A stretch of 64,000 bases of DNA from Metridium senile (taxonomy: Eukaryota; Cnidaria; Anthozoa; Actiniaria; Metridiidae). The notes under the pieces are model-generated. The model was not told the origin of the DNA. It ran no database searches and saw only the letters and a list, made by a program, of their open reading frames with translations. The stretch spans positions 124,001 through 188,000 of the forward strand of contig OX459104.1 of assembly GCA_949775045.1 (NCBI GenBank), written 5' to 3'. Made by a program: the position numbers and the translations under genes. Of this stretch, positions 27,601-41,400 are shown one piece after another (the stretch's first letter is position 1; each line of letters opens with the position of its first letter).

Positions 27601-30600
27601 ATGTAACCTTGTGATCCCTTTTGTAACCTTACCATGTGTGCAAAAGCGAAAAACGATCCCTTATGTAACCTTTGTTCATAGGTGAACAAAGGTCCCTAAT
27701 GTAACTTTGTGATCCCTTTTGTAACCTTACCATTTGTGCAAAAGGGAAAAACGATCCCTTATGTAACCTTTGTTCATAGGTGAACAAAGGATCCTAATGT
27801 AACTTTGTGATCCCTTTTGTAACCTTACCATTTGTGCAAAAGGGAAAAACGATCCCTTATGTAACCTTTGTTCATAGGTGAACAAAGATCCCTAATGTAA
27901 CTTTGTGATCCCTTTTGTAACCTTACCATTTGTGCAAAAGGGAAAAACGATCCCTTTTGTAACCTTTGTTCATAGGTGAACAAAGATCCGTAATGTAACT
28001 TTGTGATCCCTTTTGTAACCTTACCATTTGTGCAAAAGGGAAAAACGATCCCTTATGTAACCTTTGTTCATAGGTGAACAAAGGATCCTAATGTAACCTT
28101 GTGATACCTTTTGTAACCTTACCATGTGTGCAAAAGGGAAAAACGATCCCTTATGTAACCTTTGTTCATAGCTGAACAAAGGTCCCTAATGTAACCTTGT
28201 AATCCCTTTTGTAACCTTACCATGTGTGCAAAAGGAAAAACGATCCCTTATGTAACCTTTGTTCATAGGTGAACAAAGGTCCCTAATGTAACCTTGTGAT
28301 CCCTTTTGTAACCTTACCATGTGTGCAAAAGGGAAAAACGATCCCTTATGTAACCTTTGTTCATAGGTGAACAAAGGTCCCTAATGTAACCTTGTGATCC
28401 CTTTTGTAACCTTACCATGTGTGCAAAAGGGAAAAACGATCCCTTATGTAACCTTTGTTCATAGGTGAACAAAGGTCCCTAATGTAACCTTGTTATCCCT
28501 TTTGTAACCTTACCATGTGTGCAAAAGGGAAAAACGATCCCTTATGTAACCTTTGTTCATAGGTGAACAAAGGTCCCTAATGTAACCTTGTGATCCCTTT
28601 TGTAACCTTACCATGTGTGCAAAAGGGAAAAACGATCCCTTATGTAACCTTTGTTCATAGGTGAACAAAGGTCCCTAATGTAACCTTGTGATCCCTTTTG
28701 TAACCTTACCATGTGTGGAAAAGGGAAAAACGATCCCTTATGTAACCTTTGTTCATAGGTGAACAAAGGTCCCTAATGTAACCTTGTGATCCCTTTTGTA
28801 ACCTTACCATGTGTGGAAAAGGGAAAAACGATCCCTTATGTAACCTTTGTTCATAGGTGAACAAAGGTCCCTAATGTAACCTTGTGATCCCTTTTGTAAC
28901 CTTACCATGTGTGCAAAAGGGAAAAACGATCCCTTATGTAACCTTTGTTCATAGGTGAACAAAGGTCCCTAATGTAACCTTGTTATCCCTTTTGTAACCT
29001 TACCATGTGTGCAAAAGGGAAAAACGATCCCTTATGTAACCTTTGTTCATAGGTGAACAAAGGTCCCTAATGTAACCTTGTGATCCCTTTTGTAACCTTA
29101 CCATGTGTGCAAAAGGGAAAAACGATCCCTTATGTAACCTTTGTTCATAGGTGAACAAAGGTCCCTAATGTAACCTTGTGATCCCTTTTGTAACCTTACC
29201 ATGTGTGGAAAAGGGAAAAACGATCCCTTATGTAACCTTTGTTCATAGGTGAACAAAGGTCCCTAATGTAACCTTGTGATCCCTTTTGTAACCTTACCAT
29301 GTGTGGAAAAGGGAAAAACGATCCCTTATGTAACCTTTGTTCATAGGTGAACAAAGGTCCCTAATGTAACCTTGTGATCCCTTTTGTAACCTTACCATGT
29401 GTGCAAAAGGGAAAAACGATCCCTTATGTAACCTTTGTTCATAGGTGAACAAAGGTCCCTAATGTAACCTTGTTATCCCTTTTGTAACCTTACCATGTGT
29501 GCAAAAGGGAAAAACGATCCCTTATGTAACCTTTGTTCATAGGTGAACAAAGGTCCCTAATGTAACCTTGTGATCCCTTTTGTAACCTTACCATGTGTGC
29601 AAAAGGGAAAAATGATCCCTTATGTAACCTTTGTTCATAGGTGAACAAAGGTCCCTAATGTAACCTTGTGATCCCTTTTGTAACCTTACCATGTGTGCAA
29701 AAGGGAAAAACGATCCCTTATGTAACCTTTGTTCATAGGTGAACAAAGGTCCCTAATGTAACCTTGTGATCCCTTTTGTAACCTTACCATGTGTGCAAAA
29801 GCGAAAAACGATCCCTTATGTAACCTTTGTTCATAGGTGAACAAAGGTCCCTAATGTAACTTTGTGATCCCTTTTGTAAGCTTACCATGTGTACAAAAGG
29901 GAAAAACGATCCCTTTTGTAACCTTTGTTCATAGGTGAACAAAGATCCCTAATGTAACTTTGTGATCCCTTTTGTAACCTTACCATTTGTGCAAAAGGGA
30001 AAAACGATCCCTTATGTAACCTTTGTTCATAGGTGAACAAAGGATCCTAATGTAACCTTGTGATACCTTTTGTAACCTTACCATGTGTGCAAAAGGGAAA
30101 AACGATCCCTTATGTAACCTTTGTTCATAGGTGAACAAAGGTCCCTAATGTAACCTTGTGATCCCTTTTGTAACCTTACCATGTGTGCAAAAGGGAAAAA
30201 CGATCCCTTATGTAACCTTTGTTCATAGGTGAACAAAGGTCCCTAATGTAACCTTGTTATCCCTTTTGTAACCTTACCATGTGTGCAAAAGGGAAAAACG
30301 ATCCCTTATGTAACCTTTGTTCATAGCTGAACAAAGGTCCCTAATGTAACCTTGTGATCCCTTTTGTAACCTTACCATGTGTGCAAAAGGGAAAAACGAT
30401 CCCTTATGTAACCTTTGTTCATAGGTGAACAAAGGTCCCTAATGTAACCTTGTGATCCCTTTTGTAACCTTACCATGTGTGCAAAACGGAAAAACGATCC
30501 CTTATGTAACCTTTGTTCATAGGTGAACAAAGGTCCCTAATGTAACTTTGTGATCCCTTTTGTAAGCTTACCATGTGTACAAAAGGGAAAAACGATCCCT

Positions 30601-33600
30601 TTTGTAACCTTTGTTCATAGGTGAACAAAGATCCCTAATGTAACTTTGTGATCCCTTTTGTAACCTTACCATTTGTGCAAAAGGGAAAAACGATCCCTTA
30701 TGTAACCTTTGTTCATAGGTGAACAAAGGATCCTAATGTAACCTTGTGATACCTTTTGTAACCTTACCATGTGTGCAAAAGGGAAAAACGATCCCTTATG
30801 TAACCTTTGTTCATAGCTGAACAAAGGTCCCTAATGTAACCTTGTAATCCCTTTTGTAACCTTACCATGTGTGCAAAAGGAAAAACGATCCCTTATGTAA
30901 CCTTTGTTCATAGGTGAACAAAGGTCCCTAATGTAACCTTGTGATCCCTTTTGTAACCTTACCATGTGTGGAAAAGGGAAAAACGATCCCTTATGTAACC
31001 TTTGTTCATAGGTGAACAAAGGTCCCTAATGTAACCTTGTGATCCCTTTTGTAACCTTACCATGTGTGCAAAAGGGAAAAACGATCCCTTATGTAACCTT
31101 TGTTCATAGGTGAACAAAGGTCCCTAATGTAACCTTGTTATCCCTTTTGTAACCTTACCATGTGTGCAAAAGGGAAAAACGATCCCTTATGTAACCTTTG
31201 TTCATAGGTGAACAAAGGTCCCTAATGTAACCTTGTGATCCCTTTTGTAACCTTACCATGTGTGCAAAAGGGAAAAACGATCCCTTATGTAACCTTTGTT
31301 CATAGGTGAACAAAGGTCCCTAATGTAACCTTGTGATCCCTTTTGTAACCTTACCATGTGTGGAAAAGGGAAAAACGATCCCTTATGTAACCTTTGTTCA
31401 TAGGTGAACAAAGGTCCCTAATGTAACCTTGTGATCCCTTTTGTAACCTTACCATGTGTGGAAAAGGGAAAAACGATCCCTTATGTAACCTTTGTTCATA
31501 GGTGAACAAAGGTCCCTAATGTAACCTTGTGATCCCTTTTGTAACCTTACCATGTGTGCAAAAGGGAAAAACGATCCCTTATGTAACCTTTGTTCATAGG
31601 TGAACAAAGGTCCCTAATGTAACCTTGTTATCCCTTTTGTTACCTTACCATGTGTGCAAAAGGGAAAAACGATCCCTTATGTAACCTTTGTTCATAGGTG
31701 AACAAAGGTCCCTAATGTAACCTTGTGATCCCTTTTGTAACCTTACCATGTGTGCAAAAGGGAAAAACGATCCCTTATGTAACCTTTGTTCATAGGTGAA
31801 CAAAGGTCCCTAATGTAACCTTGTGATCCCTTTTGTAACCTTACCATGTGTGCAAAAGGGAAAAACGATCCCTTATGTAACCTTTGTTCATAGGTGAACA
31901 AAGGTCCCTAATGTAACCTTGTGATCCCTTTTGTAACCTTACCATGTGTGCAAAAGCGAAAAACGATCCCTTATGTAACCTTTGTTCATAGGTGAACAAA
32001 GGTCCCTAATGTAACTTTGTGATCCCTTTTGTAAGCTTACCATGTGTACAAAAGGGAAAAACGATCCCTTTTGTAACCTTTGTTCATAGGTGAACAAAGA
32101 TCCCTAATGTAACTTTGTGATCCCTTTTGTAACCTTACCATTTGTGCAAAAGGGAAAAACGATCCCTTATGTAACCTTTGTTCATAGGTGAACAAAGGAT
32201 CCTAATGTAACCTTGTGATACCTTTTGTAACCTTACCATGTGTGCAAAAGGGAAAAACGATCCCTTATGTAACCTTTGTTCATAGGTGAACAAAGGTCCC
32301 TAATGTAACCTTGTGATCCCTTTTGTAACCTTACCATGTGTGCAAAAGGGAAAAACGATCCCTTATGTAACCTTTGTTCATAGGTGAACAAAGGTCCCTA
32401 ATGTAACCTTGTTATCCCTTTTGTAACCTTACCATGTGTGCAAAAGGGAAAAACGATCCCTTATGTAACCTTTGTTCATAGCTGAACAAAGGTCCCTAAT
32501 GTAACCTTGTGATCCCTTTTGTAACCTTACCATGTGTGCAAAAGGGAAAAACGATCCCTTATGTAACCTTTGTTCATAGGTGAACAAAGGTACCTAATGT
32601 AACCTTGTGATCCCTTTTATAACCTTACCATGTGTGCAAAAGGGAAAAACGATCCGTTATGTAACCTTTGTTCATAGGTGAACAAAGGTCCCTAATGTAA
32701 CCTTGTGATCCCTTTTGTAACCTTTGTTCATAGCTGAACAAAGGTCCCCAATGTAACCTTGTGATCCCTTTTGTAACCTTACCATGTGTGGAAAAGGGAA
32801 AAACGATCCCTTATGTAACCTTTGTTCATAGGTGAACAAAGGTCCCTAATGTAACCTTGTGATCCCTTTTGTAACCTTACCATGTGTGCAAAAGGGAAAA
32901 ACGATCCCTTATGTAACCTTTGTTCATAGGTGAACAAAGGTCCCTAATGTAACCTTGTGATCCCTTTTGTAACCTTACCATGTGTACAAAAGTGAAAAAC
33001 GATCCCTTATGTAACCTTAGTTCATAGGTGAACAAAGATCCCTAATGTAACTTTGTGATCCCTTTTGTAACCTTACCATTTGTGCAAAAGGGAAAAACGA
33101 TCCCTTATGTAACCTTTGTTCATAGGTGAACAAAGGATCCTAATGTAACCTTGTGATACCTTTTGTAACCTTACCATGTGTGCAAAAGGGAAAAACGATC
33201 CCTTATGTAACCTTTGTTCATAGGTGAACAAAGGTCCCTAATGTAACCTTGTGATCCCTTTTGTAACCTTACCATGTGTGCAAAAGGGAAAAACGATCCC
33301 TTATGTAACCTTTGTTCATAGGTGAACAAAGGTCCCTAATGTAACCTTGTTATCCCTTTTGTAACCTTACCATGTGTGCAAAAGGGAAAAACGATCCCTT
33401 ATGTAACCTTTGTTCATAGCTGAACAAAGGTCCCTAATGTAACCTTGTGATCCCTTTTGTAACCTTACCATGTGTGCAAAAGGGAAAAACGATCCCTTAT
33501 GTAACCTTTGTTCATAGGTGAACAAAGGTACCTAATGTAACCTTGTGATCCCTTTTATAACCTTACCATGTGTGCAAAAGGGAAAAACGATCCGTTATGT

Positions 33601-35699
33601 AACCTTTGTTCATAGGTGAACAAAGGTCCCTAATGTAACCTTGTGACCCCTTTTGTAACCTTTGTTCATAGCTGAACAAAGGTCCCCAATGTAACCTTGT
33701 GATCCCTTTTGTAACCTTACCATGTGTGGAAAAGGGAAAAACGATCCCTTATGTAACCTTTGTTCATAGGTGAACAAAGGTCCCTAATGTAACCTTGTGA
33801 TCCCTTTTGTAACCTTACCATGTGTGCAAAAGGGAAAAACGATCCCTTATGTAACCTTTGTTCATAGGTGAACAAAGGTCCCTAATGTAACCTTGTGATC
33901 CCTTTTGTAACCTTACCATGTGTACAAAAGTGAAAAACGATCCCTTATGTAACCTTAGTTCATAGGTGAACAAAGATCCCTAATGTAACTTTGTGATCCC
34001 TTTTGTAACCTTACCATGTGTGCAAAAAGGAAAAACGATCCCTTATGTAAACTTTGATCATAGGTGAACAAAGGTCCCTAATGTAACCTTGTGATCCCTT
34101 TTGTAATCTTACCATGTGTGCAAAAGCGAAAAACGATCCCTTATGTAACCTTTGTTCATAGGTGAACAAAGGTCCCTAATGTAACTTTGTGATCCCTTTT
34201 GTAACCTTACCATGTGTACAAAAGGGAAAAACGATCCCTTTTGTAACCTTTGTTCATAGGTGAACAAAGATCCCTAATGTAACTTTGTGATCCCTTTTGT
34301 AACCTTACCATTTGTGCAAAAGGGAAAAACGATCCCTTATGTAACCTTTGTTCATAGGTGAACAAAGGATCCTAATGTAACCTTGTGATACCTTTTGTAA
34401 CCTTACCATGTGTGCAAAAGGGGAAAACGATCCCTTATGTAACCTTTGTTCATAGCTGAACAAAGGTCCCTAATGTAACCTTGTGATCCCTTTTGTAACC
34501 TTACCATGTGTGCAAAAGGAAAAACGATCCCTTATGTAACCTTTGTTCATAGGTGAACAAAGGTCCCTAATGTAACCTTGTGATCCCTTTTGTAACCTTA
34601 CCATGTGTGCAAAAGGGGAAAACGATCCCTTATGTAACCTTTGTTCATAGGTGAACAAAGGTCCCTAATGTAACCTTGTGATCCCTTTTGTATCCTTACC
34701 ATGGGTGCAAAAGGGAAAAACGTTCCCTTATGTAACCTTTGTTCATAGGTGAACAAATGTCCCTAATGTAACTTTGTGATCCCTTTTGTAACCTTACCAT
34801 TTGTGCAAAAGGGAAAAACGATCCCTTATGTAACCTTTGTTCATAGGTGAACAAAGGATCCTAATGTAACCTTGTGATACCTTTTGTAACCTTACCATGT
34901 GTGCAAAAGGGAAAAACGATCCCTTATGTAACCTTTGTTCATAGGTGAACAAAGGTCCCTAATGTAACCTTGTGATCCCTTTTGTAACCTTACCATGTGT
35001 ACAAAAGTGAAAAACGATCCCTTATGTAACCTTAGTTCATAGGTGAACAAAGATCCCTAATGTAACTTTGTGATCCCTTTTGTAACCTTACCATGTGTGC
35101 AAAAAGGAAAAACGATCCCTTATGTAAACTTTGATCATAGGTGAACAAAGGTCCCTAATGTAACCTTGTGATCCCTTTTGTAATCTTACCATGTGTGCAA
35201 AAGCGAAAAACGATCCCTTATGTAACCTTTGTTCATAGGTGAACAAAGGTCCCTAATGTAACTTTGTGATCCCTTTTGTAACCTTACCATGTGTACAAAA
35301 GGGAAAAACGATCCCTTTTGTAACCTTTGTTCATAGGTGAACAAAGATCCTTAATGTAACTTTGTGATCCCTTTTGTAACCTTACCATTTGTGCAAAAGG
35401 GAAAAACGATCCCTTATGTAACCTTTGTTCATAGGTGAACAAAGGATCCTAATGTAACCTTGTGATACCTTTTGTAACCTTACCATGTGTGCAAAAGGGG
35501 AAAACGATCCCTTATGTAACCTTTGTTCATAGCTGAACAAAGGTCCCTAATGTAACCTTGTGATCCCTTTTGTAACCTTACCATGTGTGCAAAAGGAAAA
35601 ACGATCCCTTATGTAACCTTTGTTCATAGGTGAACAAAGGTCCCTAATGTAACCTTGTGATCCCTTTTGTAACCTTACCATGTGTGCAAAAGGGGAAAA

Positions 35700-38600
35700 C
35701 GATCCCTTATGTAACCTTTGTTCATAGGTGAACAAAGGTCCCTAATGTAACCTTGTGATCCCTTTTGTAACCTTACCATGGGTGCAAAAGGGAAAAACGT
35801 TCCCTTATGTAACCTTTGTTCATAGGTGAACAAATGTCCCTAATGTAACTTTGTGATCCCTTTTGTAACCTTACCATGGGTGCAAAAGGAAAAAACGTTC
35901 CCTTATATAACCTTTGTTCATAGGTGAACAAATGTCCCTAATGTAACCTTGTGATCCCTTTTGTAACCTTACCATGTGTGCAAAAGGAAAAAACATTCCC
36001 TTATGTAACCTTTGTTCATAGGTGAACAAAGGTCCCTAATGTAACTTTGTGATCCTTTTTGTAACCTTACCATGGGTGCAAAAGGGATAAACGTTCCCTT
36101 ATGTAACCTTTGTTCATAGGTAAACAAAGGTCCCTAATGTAACTTTGTGATCCCTTTTGTAACTTTACCATTGGTGCAAAAGGAAAAACGTTCCCTTATG
36201 TAAATTTTGTTCATAGGTGAACAAATGTCCCTAATGTAACTTTGTGATCCCTTTTGTAGCCTTACCATGGGTGCAAAAGGGAAAATGTTCCCTTATGTAA
36301 CCTTTGTTCATAGGTGAACAAAGGTCCCTAATGTAACTTTGTGATCCTTTTTGTAACCTTACCATGGGTGCAAAAGAGAAAAACGTTCCCTTATGTAACC
36401 TTTGTTCATAGGTGAACAAATGTCCCTAATGTAACTTTGTGATCCCTTTTGTAACCTTACCATGGGTGCAAAAGGAAAAAACGTTCCCTTATATAACCTT
36501 TGTTCATAGGTGAACAAATGTCCCTAATGTAACCTTGTGATCCCTTTTGTAACCTTACCATGTGTGCAAAAGGAAAAAACATTCCCTTATGTAACCTTTG
36601 TTCATAGGTGAACAAAGGTCCCTAATGTAACTTTGTGATCCTTTTTGTAACCTTACCATGGGTGCAAAAGGGATAAACGTTCCCTTATGTAACCTTTGTT
36701 CATAGGTAAACAAAGGTCCCTAATGTAACTTTGTGATCCCTTTTGTAACTTTACCATTGGTGCAAAAGGAAAAAACGTTCCCTTATGTAACCTTTGTTCA
36801 TAGGTGAACAAATGTCCCTAATGTAACTTTGTGATCCCTTTTGTAACCTTACCATGGGTGCAAAAGGAAAAAACGTTCCCTTATATAACCTTTGTTCATA
36901 GGTGAACAAATGTCCCTAATGTAACCTTGTGATCCCTTTTGTAACCTTACCATGTGTGCAAAAGGAAAAAACATTCCCTTATGTAACCTTTGTTCATAGG
37001 TGAACAAAGGTCCCTAATGTAACTTTGTGATCCTTTTTGTAACCTTACCATGGGTGCAAAAGGGATAAACGTTCCCTTATGTAACCTTTGTTCATAGGTA
37101 AACAAAGGTCCCTAATGTAACTTTGTGATCCCTTTTGTAACTTTACCATTGGTGCAAAAGGAAAAACGTTCCCTTATGTAAATTTTGTTCATAGGTGAAC
37201 AAATGTCCCTAATGTAACTTTGTGATCCCTTTTGTAGCCTTACCATGGGTGCAAAAGGGAAAATGTTCCCTTATGTAACCTTTGTTCATAGGTGAACAAA
37301 GGTCCCTAATGTAACTTTGTGATCCTTTTTGTAACCTTACCATGGGTGCAAAAGAGAAAAACGTTCCCTTATGTAACCTTTGTTCATAGGTGAACAAATG
37401 TCCCTAATGTAACTTTGTGATCCCTTTTGTAACCTTACCATGGGTGCAAAAGGAAAAAACGTTCCCTTATATAACCTTTGTTCATAGGTGAACAAATGTC
37501 CCTAATGTAACCTTGTGATCCCTTTTGTAACCTTACCATGTGTGCAAAAGGAAAAAACATTCCCTTATGTAACCTTTGTTCATAGGTGAACAAAGGTCCC
37601 TAATGTAACTTTGTGATCCTTTTTGTAACCTTACCATGGGTGCAAAAGGGATAAACGTTCCCTTATGTAACCTTTGTTCATAGGTAAACAAAGGTCCCTA
37701 ATGTAACTTTGTGATCCCTTTTGTAACTTTACCATTGGTGCAAAAGGAAAAACGTTCCCTTATGTAAATTTTGTTCATAGGTGAACAAATGTCCCTAATG
37801 TAACTTTGTGATCCCTTTTGTAGCCTTACCATGGGTGCAAAAGGGAAAATGTTCCCTTATGTAACCTTTGTTCATAGGTGAACAAAGGTCCCTAATGTAA
37901 CTTTGTGATCCTTTTTGTAACCTTACCATGGGTGCAAAAGAGAAAAACGTTCCCTTATGTAACCTTTGTTCATAGGTAAACAAAGGTCCCTAATGTAACT
38001 TTGTGATCCCTTTTGTAACTTTAGCATTGGTGCAAAAGGAAAAACGTTCCCTTATGTAAATTTTGTTCATAGGTGAACAAATGTCCCTAATGTAACTTTG
38101 TGATCCCTTTTGTAGCCTTACCATGGGTGCAAAAGGGAAAATGTTCCCTTATGTAACCTTTGTTCATAGGTGAACAAAGGTCGCTAATGTAACTTTGTGA
38201 TCCTTTTTGTAACCTTACCATGGGTGCAAAAGAGAAAAACGTTCCCTTATGTAACCTTTGTTCATAGGTAAACAAAGGTCCCTCATGTAACCCTGTGATC
38301 CCTTTTGTAACCTTACCATGGGTGCAAAAGGAAAAAACGTTCCCTTATGTAATCTTTGTTCATAGGTGAACAAATGTCCCTAATGTAACTTTGTGATCCC
38401 TTTTGTAACCTTACCATGGGTGCAAAAGGAAAAAACGTTCCCTTATATAACCTTTGTTCATAGGTGAACAAATGTCCCTAATGTAACTTTGTGATCCCTT
38501 TTGTAACCTTACCATGGGTGCAAAAGGAAAAAACGTTCCCTTATGTAACCTTTGTTCATAGGTGAACAAATGTCCCTAATGTAACTTTGTGATTCGTTTT

Positions 38601-39120
38601 GTAACCTTACCATGGGTGCAAAAGGGAAAAACATTCCCTTATGTAACCTTTGTTCATAGGTGACCAAAGGTCCCTAATGTAACTTTGTGATCCCTTTTGT
38701 ATCCTTTCCATGGGTGCAAAAGGGAAAAACGTTCCCTTATGTAAATTTTGTTCCTAGGTGAACAAATGTCCCTAATGTAACTTTGTGATCCCTTTTGTAA
38801 CCTTGCCATTGGTGCAAAAGGGAAAAAAGTTCCCTTATGTAACCTTTCTTCATAGGTGAACAAATGTCCCTAATGTAACTTTGTGATCCCTTTTGTAACC
38901 TTACCATGGGTGCAAAAGGGAAAAACGTTCCCTTATGTAACCTTTGTTCATAGGTGAACAAAGGTCCCTAATGTAACTTTGTGATCCTTTTTGTAACCTT
39001 ACCATGGGTGCAAAAGGGAAAAACGTTCCCTTATGTAACCTTTGTTCATAGGTGAACAAAGGTCCCTAATGTAACTTTGTGATCACTTTTGTAACCTTAC
39101 CTTGGGTGCAAAAGGGAAAA
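35700..39120. repeat. Diverged shoulder of array B
   Basis: The 98 bp unit continues but with consistent changes: CATGGGTGCAAAAG instead of CATGTGTGCAAAAG, ACGTTCCC instead of ACGATCCC, and AAATGTCCC instead of AAAGGTCCC. The variant units have their own longer repeat period; the same block recurs about 978 bases later (near 36231 and 37209). Divergence rising toward one flank is what is expected at the edge of a satellite kept uniform by unequal exchange in its centre. Confidence 0.85.
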
Positions 39121-39868
39121 ACGTTCCCTAATGTAACCTTTTAAGGTTACAAAAGAGACCAAGTGTTCCTGTTTGTAACCAAGTGATGGTTATTTAAGGG
39201 AACAAAGGTCCCTAATGTAACTTTGTGATCCTTTTTGTAACCTTACCATGGGTGCAAAAGGGAAAAACGTTCCCTTATGTAACCTTTGAAGGTTACAAAA
39301 GAGACCAAGTGTTCCTTTTTGTAACCTTACCATGGGTGCAAAAGGGAAAAACGTTTCCTTATGTAGCCTTGGAAGGTTACAAAAGAGACCAAGTGTTCCT
39401 TTTTGTAACCTATGATGGTTACTTAAGGGAACAAAGGTCCCTAACGTAACTTTGTGATCCTTTTTGTAACCTTTTCATGGGTGCAAAAGGGAAAAACGTT
39501 CCCTTATGTAACCTTTGTTCATAGGTGAACAAAGGTCCCTAATGTAACTTTGTGATCCCTTTTGTAACCTTACCATATGTGCAAAAGGGAAAAACGTTCC
39601 CTTATGTAACCTTTGTTCATAGGTGAACAAAGGTCCCTAAAGTAACTTTGTGATCCTTTTTTTAACCTTACCATGGTTGCAAAAGGGGAAAACGTTCCCT
39701 TATGTAACGTTTGTTCATAGGTGAACAAAGGTCCCTAATGTAACTTTGTGATCATTTTTGTAACCTTATCATGGGTGCAAAAGGAAAAAAAGGTTCCCTT
39801 ATGTAATTTTGGAAGGTTACAAAAGAGACCAAGTGTTCCTTTTTGTAACCTATATAATGGTTACATTG
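39121..39868. repeat. Edge of array B with inverted boxes
   Basis: Ordinary units are interrupted by segments at about 39138-39205, 39288-39430 and 39800-39868 that contain GGTTACAAAAGAGACCAAGT and GATGGTTA. GGTTACAAAA is the reverse complement of the TTTTGTAACC box of the normal unit. The array edge therefore carries both orientations of the box. The array ends at ATGGTTACATTGGGGAATTT. Confidence 0.8.
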
Positions 39869-39962
39869 GGGAATTTAATGTTCTATATAAACGAAGTTTG
39901 TTTGAATTTGGGAATTCATGTTAACAAACTTCATGACATTTCGTTGCAAACTTTCATCGATT

Positions 39963-40035
39963 GATTGAGTAGTATAATGGCTTAAAGCGCGGATACAACC
40001 AAGCAGAAGGTCTCGGTTCGATTCCTGGCATTGGC
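39963..40035 (+). repeat. tRNA-derived fragment (SINE head or dead tRNA)
   Basis: An internal RNA polymerase III promoter is visible. An A-box-like TAGTATAATGG lies at 39970-39980 and a perfect B box GGTTCGATTCC at 40015-40025. Placed on a tRNA, the U8/A9, G18/G19 and T-loop positions fit, but the acceptor stem does not pair and the T stem has a mismatch. A working tRNA is therefore unlikely, and a SINE head is the better reading. Its 3' end is not defined. Confidence 0.6.
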
Positions 40036-40124
40036 ACTCAAAGACTATTTTTCGCCAAAAATCCAAAAGTAAATTATTTCTAAGTCTGATGATTGGAGGG
40101 GGTAGGGTAATATTTGAATTATGG

Positions 40125-40174
40125 ACATGAAGCATTATATAATGACACATGTGCCATTATATAATGCTTCATGT
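40125..40174. repeat. 50 bp palindrome
   Basis: This is a perfect inverted repeat with 20-base arms. The left arm is ACATGAAGCATTATATAATG (40125-40144). The loop ACACATGTGC is itself nearly palindromic. The right arm (40155-40174) is the exact complement. It may be the core of a tiny foldback element. The rest of 39869-40610 is AT-rich with nothing else recognisable. Confidence 0.9.
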
Positions 40175-41400
40175 TCATTTGCATTCAATTGTTCTTCTAT
40201 TCTACACTATAATCCCTCCGCGTTTCAAACGTAGATTATGCGATATACAATTCTTTCCTCGTGACCAGAGAGGAGCATCGTGTTGGACAAAATGGTCATG
40301 AATTATTATGAGTTTTTTAAATCATTATCAAAAATGACTTGGTCAATAATTTATTATTAATTAAAACTGAATAATCTATCATGGGGGTGCCGGTGGGGAA
40401 GTCCCAATCCCATTTCCAATCCCCTATAATACTGGATAGTTTTGCTAAGTTAAATTCTCAAACCCAAATCACCACTTATCATTGTTTTATATTTGTGGAT
40501 ATACCAGTCCCAGCATTTTCAAATTCATGTGACGTCATAATGACGTATGCGTTTTTCTCGCCTTAAATATCTACGTTTAAATTTGAGTTTAAGTTTAAAT
40601 TTTGTTCTTACTGTTGTTGATAGCCATGATTGTATTGCTGTTGGTAGTAACAATGTAATTGTTAATGATCAAGATGATAGTGTTAGTATTGGTGTTGTTG
40701 TTGTTGTTACTGTTGTTGATAGCCATGATGGTATTGCTGTTGGTAGTAACAATGTTGTTAATGATCAAGATGATAGTGTTAGTACCAGTGTTGTTATACT
40801 GTTGTTGATAGCCATGATGGTATTGCTGTTGGTAGTAACAATGTTGTTAATGATCAAGATGATAGTGTTAGTACCGGTGTTGTTATTACTGTTGTTGATA
40901 GCCATGATGGTATTGCTGTTGGTAGTAACAATGTGGTTAATGATCAAGATGATAGTGTTAGTATCAGTGTTGTTATACTGTTGTTGATAGCCATGATGGT
41001 ATTGCTGTTGGTAGTAACAATGTTGTTAATGATCAAGATGATAGTGTTAGTAGAGGTGTTCTTACTGTTGTTGATAGCCATGACTGTATTGCTGTTGGTA
41101 GTAACAATGTTGTTAATGATCAAGATGATAGTGTTAGTACCGGTGTTGTTATTACTGTTGTTGATAGCCATGATGGTATTGCTGTTGGTAGTAACAATGT
41201 TGTTAATGATCAAGATGATAGTGTTAGTACCGGTGTTGTTATTACTGTTGTTGATAGCCATGATGGTATTGCTGTTGGTAGTAACAATGTGGTTAATGAT
41301 CAAGATGATAGTGTTAGTATCAGTGTTGTTATACTGTTGTTGATAGCCATGATGGTATTGCTGTTGGTAGTAACAATGTTGTTAATAATCAAGATGATAG

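Larger units (their letters stand above)
18646..39868. repeat. Satellite array B, 98 bp unit
   Basis: This is a tandem array of about 216 units (length divided by 98), starting directly at the end of array A inside a shared GTAACC/GTTAACC stretch. Each unit has three TGTAACC boxes about 32 bases apart. It also has a 24 bp palindrome with arms CCTTTGTTCA and TGAACAAAGG around a four-base loop. A second dyad, TCCCTTTTG...CAAAAGGGA, spans the unit border. Units with one G missing create 62-codon minus-strand open frames that repeat across the array; they are products of the repeat, not genes. Copies are nearly identical to about 35700, then diverge. Confidence 0.97.

Noticed and set aside
19698..38275. 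Repeated 62-codon minus-strand open frames starting MFTYEQRLHKG
   Set aside because: They arise wherever a 98 bp unit lost one base, are spaced by the satellite period and have no other gene signals.
1..39868. Direct repeats that might suggest a CRISPR array
   Set aside because: Units are contiguous with no unique spacers, and the DNA is eukaryotic.
39963..40035. Functional tRNA gene
   Set aside because: The A and B boxes are present but the acceptor stem does not pair.
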